62,068 nucleotides of DNA from Alphaproteobacteria bacterium (GTDB lineage Bacteria > Pseudomonadota > Alphaproteobacteria > Micropepsales > Micropepsaceae). The notes under the pieces were generated by a model that did no database searches, was not told the origin of the DNA, and saw only the letters and a program-made list of their open reading frames with translations. A program made the position numbers and the translations under genes. Numbering within the stretch: position 1 is the first letter of the stretch; every line of letters starts with the position of its first letter. Shown here piece by piece: positions 51,333 through 62,068 of this stretch. The stretch lies in the NCBI GenBank assembly GCA_021325375.1, contig JAJPHG010000027.1:1-62068 (forward strand), read 5' to 3'.

Positions 51333-51434
51333 TGTCATCCCGGCCAAGCGATGCGAAGCATCGCGCAGGGCCGGGACCCAGGGTGCGTGTTGCCCGCTGG
51401 GTCCCGGCCCTCGCTGCGCTCGGCCGGGATGACA
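51333..51434. repeat. Family C palindrome, copy C2
   Basis: 102 bp. Ends TGTCATCCCGGCCAAGCG and CTCGGCCGGGATGACA, inner CCGGGACCCAG facing CTGGGTCCCGG. It retains the GCGATGCGAAGCATCGC mini-hairpin of copy C1. It lies in the convergent gap between the SDR and SleB genes. Confidence 0.9.
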
Positions 51435-51445
51435 CTGATGGGCGT

Positions 51446-52117
51446 TTACAGCGACCGCTGGCGGTAGAAGATGTGGTTGCCGATCTGGGCGGTGCGCTCC
51501 ATGCCGTTGTCGACGGCCCAATCGGGCGAGACCGAGGCGGCGTGGAAATGGGTCGCGTTGCCGGTCGTGTCGCCCAGCGCCGTCTGGCCGGTCAGGATGC
51601 GGGCAGCCAGGACCTCCGCGCTGCGCCAGGCGGAAGCGGATTTGTGCTGGGCGAGCTCGCCGTTGCAGGTGAACGAGAACTGGCATCCCGAATTGCCGGC
51701 GCCCTCATAGACGACCGCGCAGATCGAGTGGCCGTAGCGGCCGTGGCGCAGGCGGTGGAAGACGACCTCGGCGACCGCCATCTGGCCGTCCTGCCCCTCG
51801 CCGCGGGCCTCGTAATACATGACCTCGGACAGGCAGCGATGCTCGGCCAGGAGCTGCATCATCGCGGGATCGGACGCGGCGACCGCGCGCACGGGCTGCG
51901 CGGCCACGGGGGCCGAGGCGAGCGCGGGCGGCGCAACCGCCTTCACGACGGCGGGCTGTGCCACCGGCGCGGAGATGACGGCGGCGATTTTGTCCGTGTG
52001 CGGACGATTGACCGCGGCGGCGCCGACGGCGGCGCTCCCTGCGGCGAGCACCACGGCAAGCGCCACGACGAGCATGCGGTCGGAGCGCGCGAGAACGTCA
52101 CTGGGTTTTTGGCTCAT
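51446..52117 (-). CDS. Cell wall hydrolase, SleB family
   Basis: 223 residues from the ATG at 52117 (MSQKPSDVLARSD). Membrane segment near 15-38 (MLVVALAVVLAAGSAAVGAAA), an Ala/Pro/Val linker, then the Hydrolase_2 domain (residues ~105-223): CLSEVMYYEARGEGQDGQMA with the catalytic Glu region, AVVYEGAGNSGCQFSFTCNG and ATHFHAASVSPDW. Cuts peptidoglycan glycan strands (lytic transglycosylase type). Probably a membrane-anchored periplasmic enzyme for wall turnover. Confidence 0.92.
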   Translation of the reverse strand: MSQKPSDVLARSDRMLVVALAVVLAAGSAAVGAAAVNRPHTDKIAAVISAPVAQPAVVKAVAPPALASAPVAAQPVRAVAASDPAMMQLLAEHRCLSEVMYYEARGEGQDGQMAVAEVVFHRLRHGRYGHSICAVVYEGAGNSGCQFSFTCNGELAQHKSASAWRSAEVLAARILTGQTALGDTTGNATHFHAASVSPDWAVDNGMERTAQIGNHIFYRQRSL

Positions 52118-52275
52118 GTTGGCAATCGACTCGTTTCGGATTTCGGTTTGGCTTTTAAGCTTCGTCGTTAATTCCGAATGGTCCCGCCCCTCAGATCGAG
52201 GCGCGCTTCTGCCAGCGAAAAACCGAATCGTCAAATAAAAAACACATTAAACGTGACACTGCGTCATTCAGCATA

Positions 52276-52294
52276 GGAAAATCCAGGGTTTTCC
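52276..52294. other. A/T-rich palindrome between ppdK end and SleB gene
   Basis: GGAAAATCC-A-GGGTTTTCC with one mismatch, followed by the small hairpin TCCGT-AC-ACGGA (52302-52313). Lies in the 207-bp gap after the ppdK stop and upstream of the SleB gene, where GC drops noticeably. Could be an operator for the SleB gene or part of the ppdK 3' end. Confidence 0.4.
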
Positions 52295-52324
52295 TGTATC
52301 GTCCGTACACGGAATTAAAACGAA

Positions 52325-54991
<2,667 letters not shown>

Positions 54992-55076
54992 GGCGCATTC
55001 CTGTTCGCTTGGGAAGCAATCTGTCACGCACGCGCCAAGCCTGCTAGCCTTCAACGCGCGAAACGAGGGGAACGAC

Positions 55077-55490
55077 ATGTCGCAGAACGCGATCTTCTGG
55101 CCGATGGGGGCGCTCGCGCTCCTGACCTTCATCGTCCTGACGCTGATCCCCTTTCGCCGCGTGGGCGCGGCGCGCGCGGGAGAGGTGCGGGCGGCGGACT
55201 TCAAATACGGCGAGTCGGCGAGCGTGCCGGGTTTCGTCTCGCTCGCCAACCGGAACTACATGAATCTCCTGGAGATGCCGGTCCTGTTCTATGTCATCTG
55301 CCTGATGGTCTATGTCAGCGCGCGGCTTGACGTGGTGTTCCTGTCGCTGGCCTGGGGCTATGTGGGCTTGCGCACAGTCCACAGCCTGGTGCATGTCAGC
55401 TATAACAACGTGATGCACCGGCTGGCGTTTTTCACCTTGAGCAATTTCGTCGTCGTCGCTATGTGGGTGTGGTTCTTCTTCGGGAGGTGA
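55077..55490 (+). CDS. MAPEG family membrane protein
   Basis: 137 residues from the ATG at 55077, preceded by GAGGGG. Four membrane helices. The segment NYMNLLEMPVLFYVICLMVYVSA carries the family E-x-P, and YVGLRTVHSLVHVSYNNVMHR is the conserved second signature. MAPEG proteins include glutathione-linked transferases and leukotriene synthases; in bacteria the function is mostly undefined. It is divergent from ppdK and is followed three bases later by the DUF4242 gene. Confidence 0.9.
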   Translation: MSQNAIFWPMGALALLTFIVLTLIPFRRVGAARAGEVRAADFKYGESASVPGFVSLANRNYMNLLEMPVLFYVICLMVYVSARLDVVFLSLAWGYVGLRTVHSLVHVSYNNVMHRLAFFTLSNFVVVAMWVWFFFGR

Positions 55491-55492
55491 GC

Positions 55493-55780
55493 ATGACAAT
55501 GCGCAAATTCATCATCGAACGCGATATCCCCGCCGTCGGCTCCTTCGAGCGCGAGCAGCTCAAAGACGCCGCCGCGAAATCGAACGAGGTGCTGGCCAAG
55601 CTCGGACCCGACATCCAGTGGCAGGAAAGCTACGTCGCCGCCGACAAGACGTTCTGCGTCTATCTGGCGAAGGACGAGGCCGTCATCAAAAAGCACGCCG
55701 AGCTGAGCGGCTTCCCCGCGACCAAGATCACCGAAGTGCGCAAGATGATCGATCCGACGACGGAGAAGGACGGGGCGTAA
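55493..55780 (+). CDS. DUF4242 family protein
   Basis: 95 residues from the ATG at 55493, with GGGAGG upstream inside the MAPEG stop region. MRKFIIERDIPAVGSFEREQ, IQWQESYVAADKTFCVYLAK and IKKHAELSGFPATKITEVRK match DUF4242, a small ferredoxin-like fold whose members sometimes bind nickel or other ligands. Function unknown. Probably cotranscribed with the MAPEG gene. Confidence 0.88.
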   Translation: MTMRKFIIERDIPAVGSFEREQLKDAAAKSNEVLAKLGPDIQWQESYVAADKTFCVYLAKDEAVIKKHAELSGFPATKITEVRKMIDPTTEKDGA

Positions 55781-55791
55781 CCCGCACCGCC

Positions 55792-56006
55792 TGTCATGGC
55801 CCGCGACTGCGGGCCACCCAGGTGGCGTCTTCTGCGCGCTCTAAAAAAAAAATCGTCATGGCCCGGCTTGTCCGGGCCACCGACGGACGTTTCTCGGTCT
55901 CGCAAGATTGCCGTGGGTCGTCCGGACAAGCCGGACGATGACGGTGTTTGACATTGAAGGATCGTGCAGAACCCACTTGGGTGGCCCGCAGTCGCGGGCC
56001 ATGACA
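55792..56006. repeat. Family A element, copy A6, interrupted by another palindrome
   Basis: 215 bp. Outer arms TGTCATGGCCCGCGACTGCG and GCAGTCGCGGGCCATGACA; both arms carry the same ACTG/CAGT change relative to the other copies, so the arms co-vary. The CTTGGGTGGCCCGC and CCACCCAGGTGGC flanks are typical. The internal hairpin of other copies is replaced by the family B element at 55854-55943. It lies between the convergent DUF4242 and glyS genes. Confidence 0.9.
55854..55943. repeat. Family B palindrome nested in family A copy A6
   Basis: 90 bp. Begins CGTCATGGCCCGGCTTGTCC and ends GGACAAGCCGGACGATGACG. GTCATGGCCCGG faces CCGGACGATGAC, and CTTGTCCGG faces CCGGACAAG. It is preceded by a run of ten A. 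It sits where the family A copies normally have the GCGGAGACGCGGAG hairpin. Confidence 0.85.
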
Positions 56007-56023
56007 TTTGAGTTTTGGGGTGA

Positions 56024-58233
56024 CTACCCCTCGATCTTCGAAAAATCCGCGACCTGATGCAGCGTCGCGCGCAGGCGCGCCAGCAGCTTGAGCCGGTTCT
56101 CGCGCAGCTTCGCGTCCTTGTCGTTGACCGTCACCTTGTCGAAGAACGCATCGACGGGCCCGCGCAGCCGCGCCATCACGCCCATCGCTTCGACGAAGCG
56201 CTCGCGCTCCACCTCCGCGCGGATCATCTCCGACGCGGTGGCGAGCTCGACATACAGCGCCTTCTCCTCCGGCGCCGTCAGCGCCTCCGGATCGGGCTCG
56301 CCATCGAACGTCGTCTTGTCCTTCTTCTCTTCGGCCTTGAGGATGTTCGCGGCGCGCTTGTAGCCCGCGAGCAGATTGACGCCCTCGTCCGTCTTCAAGA
56401 ACGACTGCAGCGCCTCGACACGCGCGACTAGACGAACGAGGTCGTCTTCATTGCCGAGCGAGAACACCGCGTCGATCAGATCGTGCCGCGTACCTTTTTC
56501 GCGGAGGGCAACCTTTAGACGGTCAAAGATGAATGACAACAACTCAGGAACTACTTGACCATAAAACGGATTGCTGAATTCCTGAATTTGCTCAAAGACA
56601 AATTTGCCGCTGGCAGAGGGCCCAAATATCGATCCATGCGAACGGAAAGATTCGCGAATCTCATCAATGAAAACCATGGCTTCGGGATCATGACGGATGT
56701 CGAGTTTCGAGACTAACAACTCGAAGCCTGATGCCTCAATGGCATCGAAAAGATGTATTCGGGTCTGGTTTTCCAGAATAATTCTGACGATACCCAACGC
56801 CGCCCGGCGAAGAGCGTAGGGGTCGCCCGACCCTGAAGGCTTCTCCCCATTCACAAAAAAGCCCGTTAGCATATCGAGCTTATCTGCGAGAGCGACAGAG
56901 ATGGTTATTTTGTTTGTTGGAACGGAATCGGTCGGTCCGAGCGGTTTATAGTGATCACGTACAGTGTCTGCGACAACCTGCTCATGACTGAAATGCATGA
57001 CATAGTAACGTCCCATTACACCCTGTAGCTCAGGAAATTCACCAACAACGCCAGTAGTGAGATCAGCTTTGGCAAGCATCGCAGCACGCGAAGCTATGAC
57101 AGCATCGACGTTAATTAGTCCAATTTCTTTTGCTATGAATTGCGATAAAGTAGCAACACGCTTTGCCCGTTGATATTGGGTGCCTAACCGCGCGTGGAAG
57201 ACGATGCCTTTGAGGTCGTCAACGCGGCTCTCCAAGGTGCGCTTGCGGTCCTGGTCCCAGAAGAACTTCGCATCCGACAAACGCGCGCGCAGGACGCGTT
57301 CGTTGCCGGCGACGATCTCCTTGCCCGCGTCGCTCGCAACCGTCGCGGCGACGAGGGCGAAGCGGTTGGCCATCTTTCCGGTCTTCGGATCGCGCAGGGA
57401 GAAATATTTCTGATGCGTGCGCATCGAGGTCTGGAGGATCTCGGGCGGCACGTCCATGAACTGGTCCTCGATGGCGCCGATGAGCACCTGCGGATATTCC
57501 GCGAGGCCCGCGACCTCGTCGAGCAGGGCCTCGTCGGGGATCATCTCCAAGCCGTGCACGAACGCGGCCTGCTTGACGCCCTCGAAGATGATCGCCTTGC
57601 GCTCCTCGGCGTCGAGGACGACATGCGCCTTGCGCAGCGCGTCCACGTAATCGTCGAAGCGGCGCACCGTGATGGGGCCGCTCGACAGGAAGCGGTGGCC
57701 ATGGGTGACGTTGCCGCTGGTCACGCCCGCGAATTCGAACGGCACGACCTCGCCGTCGAACGTCGCGACGATCGCATGCAGCGGTCGCACCCAGCGCACC
57801 GCGCTCCCCGGGAAGCGCATCGATTTCGGCCACGGGAGCTTGGCGAACGCTTCCGGCAGGATCTCGGCCAGCACCTGCGCCGTGTCGCGGCCCTTGCGCG
57901 CGATCACGGCGAGATAGACGTCGCCCTTCGGCGTCTTTTCGATCTTGAGCTGCTCTTTCGTCAGCCCCGTCTTGCGCAGGAAGCCGTCGAGGGCCGCCTG
58001 CGGCGCGTCGACTTTCGGGCCCTTGAGCTCTTCGCTCACGTCGGGCTGCTTCGCGGGAAGCCCCGCGATGGCGAGAGTCAAGCGCCGCGGGCCGAAGAAC
58101 GCCTTGGCGCCTTCGAACAGCAGCCCGCGGTCTGACAGCGCGCCGACGACGAGGCGCTCCAAATCCTTCGCCGCCTGCGCCTGCATGCGCGCGGGGATTT
58201 CCTCGCTGAACAGCTCGAGAAGCAGATCGGCCA

Positions 58234-58234
<1 letters not shown>
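56024..58234 (-). CDS. glyS: Glycyl-tRNA synthetase beta subunit (mosaic composition)
   Basis: 736 residues from the ATG at 58234, whose first base is shared with the glyQ stop. With GlyQ it forms the bacterial alpha2beta2 enzyme that charges tRNA-Gly. MADLLLELFSEEIPARMQAQ is the standard start; KITISVALADKLDMLTGFFV and GSGDPYALRRAALGIVRII are the HD-like core motifs. The C-terminal anticodon-binding helices follow. Bases ~56495-57185 (residues ~350-580) have 38-50 percent GC by hand count per line, against ~63 percent on both sides. The frame and motifs stay intact throughout. Confidence 0.95.
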
Positions 58235-59118
<884 letters not shown>

Positions 59119-59212
59119 GTCTTTCGCCTGCCGGATGCGGGGCGAACCTATAGACGGCTATCGAATTCGACAAGAAGCCGCCTATAGTCCGGCCCGCGCG
59201 ATGGAGGCTCTC

Positions 59213-60226
59213 ATGAAACGGTATGCCGGTTTGGCGATTTCGACGGTTGCGTTGGCAGCGGCATGGACCGCGCAGGCGGGGCCGTCCGGCATCCACCTGC
59301 TGAAATCGGTCACGCTCGGAGGCGATACGTTCTGGGACTATGTCGCGGTGGATGCGGACCATCACCGCGTCTTCATCGCGCATGGAACCCACTACGTGGT
59401 CGTCGACAGCCGCAGCGGCGAGACGGTCGGCGACATCGCGGACATCAAGGGCGCCCACGGCGTCGCGGTCGCGGACCGGCTGGGGAAGGGCTTTGCGACC
59501 TCGGGCAACACCAACAGCGTCGTCGTGTTCGACGCGCAGACGCTGAAGACGACGGGCACGATCGCCGTGGGCACGCATCCCGACAGCATCGTCTTCGATC
59601 CCGTCTCGCGCCGGGTCTTCGTCTTCGACGGCGGAGCCAAGGACGCGACCGTCATCGACGTCGCCTCCGGCACGGTGGACGGCACGGTCCCGCTCGGCGG
59701 CAAGCCGGAAGCGGCGGTCGCGGACGGCAAGGGCCACATCTTCGACAACATCGAGGACACCTCCGAGATCGTCGAGATCGACACCAAGACGATGACGGTG
59801 ACGAAGCGCTGGCCGCTCGCGCCCTGCACCGAGCCCTCCGGGCTGGCGATCGACGCCAAGCACGGCCGACTGTTTGCCGCTTGCGACAACGAGATGATGG
59901 CGGCGGTCGACACCGCGACCGGCAAGGTCGTCGCGACCGTGCCGACGGGCAAAGGCGCCGACGGCGCCGGGTTCGATCCGAAATCGGGTGACGTCATCAT
60001 TCCGCAAGGCGGCGACGCGCGGCTGTCCGTCATCCACGAGGTGACGCCCAATTCCTACAAGCTCGTCGAGAATGTCGCGACCGAGCGCGGCGCGCGCACG
60101 ATGGATATCGATCCCGCGACGGGACGCATCTACACCGTCACCGCGGACCTGACGCCCGACCCCGGCAAGCACCCGCCCTACAAGATGACGCCGGGCAGCT
60201 TCAGGGTGCTGATCTACGGACGTTAG
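59213..60226 (+). CDS. Exported YVTN/YncE-like beta-propeller protein
   Basis: 337 residues from the ATG at 59213, with GGAGG just upstream. Signal peptide MKRYAGLAISTVALAAAWTA. Seven or so ~40-residue beta-propeller blades (VFIAHGTHYVVVDSRSGETV, VVVFDAQTLKTTGTIAVGTH, SGLAIDAKHGRLFAACDNEM, MMAAVDTATGKVVATVPTGK). Such proteins bind ligands or act as scaffolds in the periplasm. It overlaps the convergent membrane protein gene by four bases. Confidence 0.9.
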   Translation: MKRYAGLAISTVALAAAWTAQAGPSGIHLLKSVTLGGDTFWDYVAVDADHHRVFIAHGTHYVVVDSRSGETVGDIADIKGAHGVAVADRLGKGFATSGNTNSVVVFDAQTLKTTGTIAVGTHPDSIVFDPVSRRVFVFDGGAKDATVIDVASGTVDGTVPLGGKPEAAVADGKGHIFDNIEDTSEIVEIDTKTMTVTKRWPLAPCTEPSGLAIDAKHGRLFAACDNEMMAAVDTATGKVVATVPTGKGADGAGFDPKSGDVIIPQGGDARLSVIHEVTPNSYKLVENVATERGARTMDIDPATGRIYTVTADLTPDPGKHPPYKMTPGSFRVLIYGR

Positions 60227-60987
60227 GTCTGCGCCGCGCCGGGATGCTCGCCCGCCTTTTGCGGCAGGATGAGGATGAGCGCGAGGATGACCGCGGCCAG
60301 CACCGCCGAGGCGATCGGGCGGCTGAGCGCGAGGCCGCCGTGATCGTGCGGCTTGTCGAGGAAGTCGCCCACCGTCGCGCCCAGCGGCCTGGTCAAGATG
60401 AACGCGGCCCAGAACAGCAGCACGCGCGAGATGTTTGTCGAGAAATAGAGCACGGCGATGACCGCGAGCGCGGCACCGAAGACCAGCGCGCCGCCCAGGA
60501 AACCCACGCCCGCGTCGTCCGCCATCCAGTCGCCGAGCGCGGTGCCCAGCGTCTGCGAGAAGGTGATCGTCGCCCAATAGAACATCTCGACCCGGGGCGT
60601 GCTCACCGTGTCGACGGACACCGTGCCCTCGGACCAGTACCAGGCCGCGAGCACGGCGAGCACGCAGATAAGCAGGACAGAGGATCCACCCGCATAGCCG
60701 ATGCCGAGCGAGCGATCGGCGAAATCGGCCATCGTGGTGCCGGCGGTGGTCGAGGAGATGATCGTCGCCCAATAGAGCAAGGGATGGAACTTGCGCGCGG
60801 CGATCTGCAGCACGACGAGGACGACGAGCAGCGTGAGGAAGATCGCGGTTCCCACGAGATAGCCGAGGTCCCACGTCATCGTGACCGTGTCGCCGCCGGT
60901 CTCGCCCAAGGTCGTCGCCAGGATCTTGATGATCCAGAAGCCGAGCGTGACGGCGGGGACTTTGCTCAGGATCGCTTTGTCGTTCAC
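60223..60987 (-). CDS. Polytopic membrane protein, COG4705-like
   Basis: 254 residues with seven or eight membrane helices. A motif recurs four times: KILATTLGETGGD, YWATIISSTTAGTTMADF, YWATITFSQTLGTALGDW and FWAAFILTRPLGATVGDF, that is aromatic-W-A...T...G...D. This internal repeat is the mark of the COG4705 'uncharacterised membrane-anchored protein' family. Conserved Thr, Gly and Asp residues within the helices suggest an ion or small-molecule path, which is inference. It starts seven bases after the outer-membrane gene upstream. Confidence 0.88.
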   Translation of the reverse strand: MNDKAILSKVPAVTLGFWIIKILATTLGETGGDTVTMTWDLGYLVGTAIFLTLLVVLVVLQIAARKFHPLLYWATIISSTTAGTTMADFADRSLGIGYAGGSSVLLICVLAVLAAWYWSEGTVSVDTVSTPRVEMFYWATITFSQTLGTALGDWMADDAGVGFLGGALVFGAALAVIAVLYFSTNISRVLLFWAAFILTRPLGATVGDFLDKPHDHGGLALSRPIASAVLAAVILALILILPQKAGEHPGAAQT

Positions 60988-60994
60988 GAGAACC

Positions 60995-61708
60995 TCAAAA
61001 AGTGAAAAGCATCGCGGTGTACCACGAGTACCGGTCCGTTTGCGCCGCGTTTTCGATGCCGGGACCGATGGACGCCATCAGATGATAGTGATCGGAGAGA
61101 TCGTAGACCGCGCCCGCGCCGAGACCCGTGGTCGCGCGGCCGCCGCGCGTGTCCGCGGTCTGATGATAGATCTCGGCGCCCAGATGCAGCTTTGGGCTAA
61201 CCTCGCGCGTCACGGCCCAGCCGATCTGGCAATAGTCCTCGCCGCCATCGCCATTGTTCAGCGCGCAGCCGCCGCCGCCGAAGGTCGACCATGGGCCGAA
61301 ATCCTTCCCCACCCACACGGGAAGCAGGAACGCGGCATGCCTGTCGCCGACATTGCCCGACGCGCTCGGCAGGAAAACGCGCGGGAACACCGCTATGTCC
61401 CAGCCGAAATCGTCCTGATGCAGGAAGCGATATTTCGCCGCGAGCTCGATATTGCCGATGCCGGTATCGCCCGTGCTCTCATATTCCAGCGGCACGACGG
61501 CGGTGAGCTGCAGATCCGGCGCCCCGCCATAGTTGAAATCGATGCCGCCCGCGCCGCTCGTCCCGTCGCGCGTCGCCGTCCCACTCGCGAAGGCATAGAT
61601 CTCGAAATGGCCGAGATCCGTCGGCTCGGGGTCGTCGGTCACATAAGGCGGCCCGGCCATCGCCGCGCCGGACGCGAGCAGCGCAACCGCGAGCGCGGCA
61701 TACCTCAT
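60995..61708 (-). CDS. Outer-membrane beta-barrel transporter-like protein
   Basis: 237 residues from the ATG at 61708. Signal peptide MRYAALAVALLASGAAMAGP. The mature part is a barrel with PPYVTDDPEPTDLGHFEIYA, DFNYGGAPDLQLTAVVPLEY, IGNIELAAKYRFLHQDDFGW and a C-terminal aromatic TAMLFTF. This pattern fits the 'MetA-pathway of phenol degradation'-type/COG3246-like outer-membrane family. Its start overlaps the methyltransferase stop by four bases, and COG4705 follows within seven bases. Confidence 0.85.
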   Translation of the reverse strand: MRYAALAVALLASGAAMAGPPYVTDDPEPTDLGHFEIYAFASGTATRDGTSGAGGIDFNYGGAPDLQLTAVVPLEYESTGDTGIGNIELAAKYRFLHQDDFGWDIAVFPRVFLPSASGNVGDRHAAFLLPVWVGKDFGPWSTFGGGGCALNNGDGGEDYCQIGWAVTREVSPKLHLGAEIYHQTADTRGGRATTGLGAGAVYDLSDHYHLMASIGPGIENAAQTDRYSWYTAMLFTF

Positions 61709-62068
61709 GCGCGCCTCGCAAGCGGCAGCGCCGCGCCGTCGCGCAGAACGGCATCGGCTTCGCGCGTGTAGCGTCCATCCTCCTCGTGCAGCACCAAACC
61801 GCCAAGCAGCGCCAGCGGCGCGCGCGCGCCTTTCACGACCTGCACGATCACGCGCTTGGCTGGCTCGCCCGCGCGGGGCCAGAGCGGGAAGACCGCGATG
61901 CCCGCCGCGGGGAGCACGGTGAGCGCCTCGCCCAGCCGGTCGGCTCGGATGACCGTCGTGAACGTGCCGCCGCTGACAGTGCGCTTCAGGCCAAGGTCCA
62001 TCCAATCGGCGAAGCGGCCGGTGTCGCGCAGCGCCCGGTCGCGTGCCGCATCGGGCGAGGCCTCGCCC
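61705..62068 (-). CDS. tRNA1(Val) adenine-N6 methyltransferase-like protein (5' partial)
   Basis: About 120 C-terminal residues are present; the frame runs off the window edge, so the SAM-binding core and the NPPY motif lie outside. Visible parts are GRFADWMDLGLKRTVSGGTF, AAGIAVFPLWPRAGEPAKRV, IVQVVKGARAPLALLGG and LVLHEEDGRYTREADAVLR, which match the COG4123 C-terminal region. The family methylates adenine 37 of tRNA1(Val). It heads an operon with the barrel and COG4705 genes. Confidence 0.85.
   Translation of the reverse strand, partial: GEASPDAARDRALRDTGRFADWMDLGLKRTVSGGTFTTVIRADRLGEALTVLPAAGIAVFPLWPRAGEPAKRVIVQVVKGARAPLALLGGLVLHEEDGRYTREADAVLRDGAALPLARRA

Overview
The window is about 62 kb of GC-rich (roughly 60-65 percent) bacterial chromosome. 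It is dense with ordinary housekeeping and accessory genes. I see no rRNA or tRNA gene, transposase, prophage or CRISPR array. The atpD-atpC order, SdhCDA genes, DUF3126, a NadQ-type NAD regulator, the two-subunit GlyQ/GlyS, pyruvate phosphate dikinase and many short intergenic palindromes all point to an alphaproteobacterium. A GloVer-repeat secreted protein and the general style fit poorly characterised soil groups (Rhizomicrobium/Micropepsales-like), but that placement is a low-confidence guess.

Layout. 1-3.8 kb: end of the ATP synthase operon (atpD partial, atpC), a membrane-anchored coiled-coil protein and a di-iron ferritin-like protein. 3.9-16 kb: sdhB alone on the minus strand, CreD, a Crp/Fnr regulator, heparinase-like protein and rpe, a polytopic membrane protein, then sdhCDA on the plus strand and an exported 5'-nucleotidase. 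16-25 kb: fhs, an enoyl-CoA hydratase, several small or unknown proteins, a gamma-carbonic-anhydrase-like protein and PhoH. 25-33 kb: VOC protein, an RND-core-like membrane protein with DUF3126, an amine oxidase of the PuuB type, a GloVer-repeat secreted protein, cysE, a nitroreductase, and a sulfotransferase-queC-queE operon. 33-39 kb: a long FabH-type synthase, an orphan sensor kinase, a POT peptide transporter and a stress protein. 39-49 kb: an HD hydrolase - tyrosine-phosphatase-like - NadQ operon, two surface/outer-membrane proteins, then nadA-nadB-nadC with a conspicuous palindrome in front of nadA, followed by two exported proteins. 49-62 kb: SDR-DUF1697-SDR operon, SleB hydrolase, ppdK, MAPEG and DUF4242 proteins, glyQ-glyS, and a methyltransferase-porin-membrane protein operon cut by the window end.

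The most notable material is not a single gene cluster. (1) At least seven families of nested palindromic elements sit mainly where two genes converge. One family has four or five near-full copies of 100-215 bp, plus a 30-bp single-arm remnant and a copy with a second palindrome inserted inside it. (2) One such element has entered the nadB-nadC junction. It now encodes the last 21-22 residues and stop codon of NadB and lies against the nadC ribosome binding site. (3) About 690 bp in the middle of glyS has much lower GC than its flanks while staying in frame, which looks like a recombinant mosaic. (4) The nadA leader carries a perfect 10-bp-arm palindrome, a likely NadQ operator, preceded by a terminator-like hairpin.
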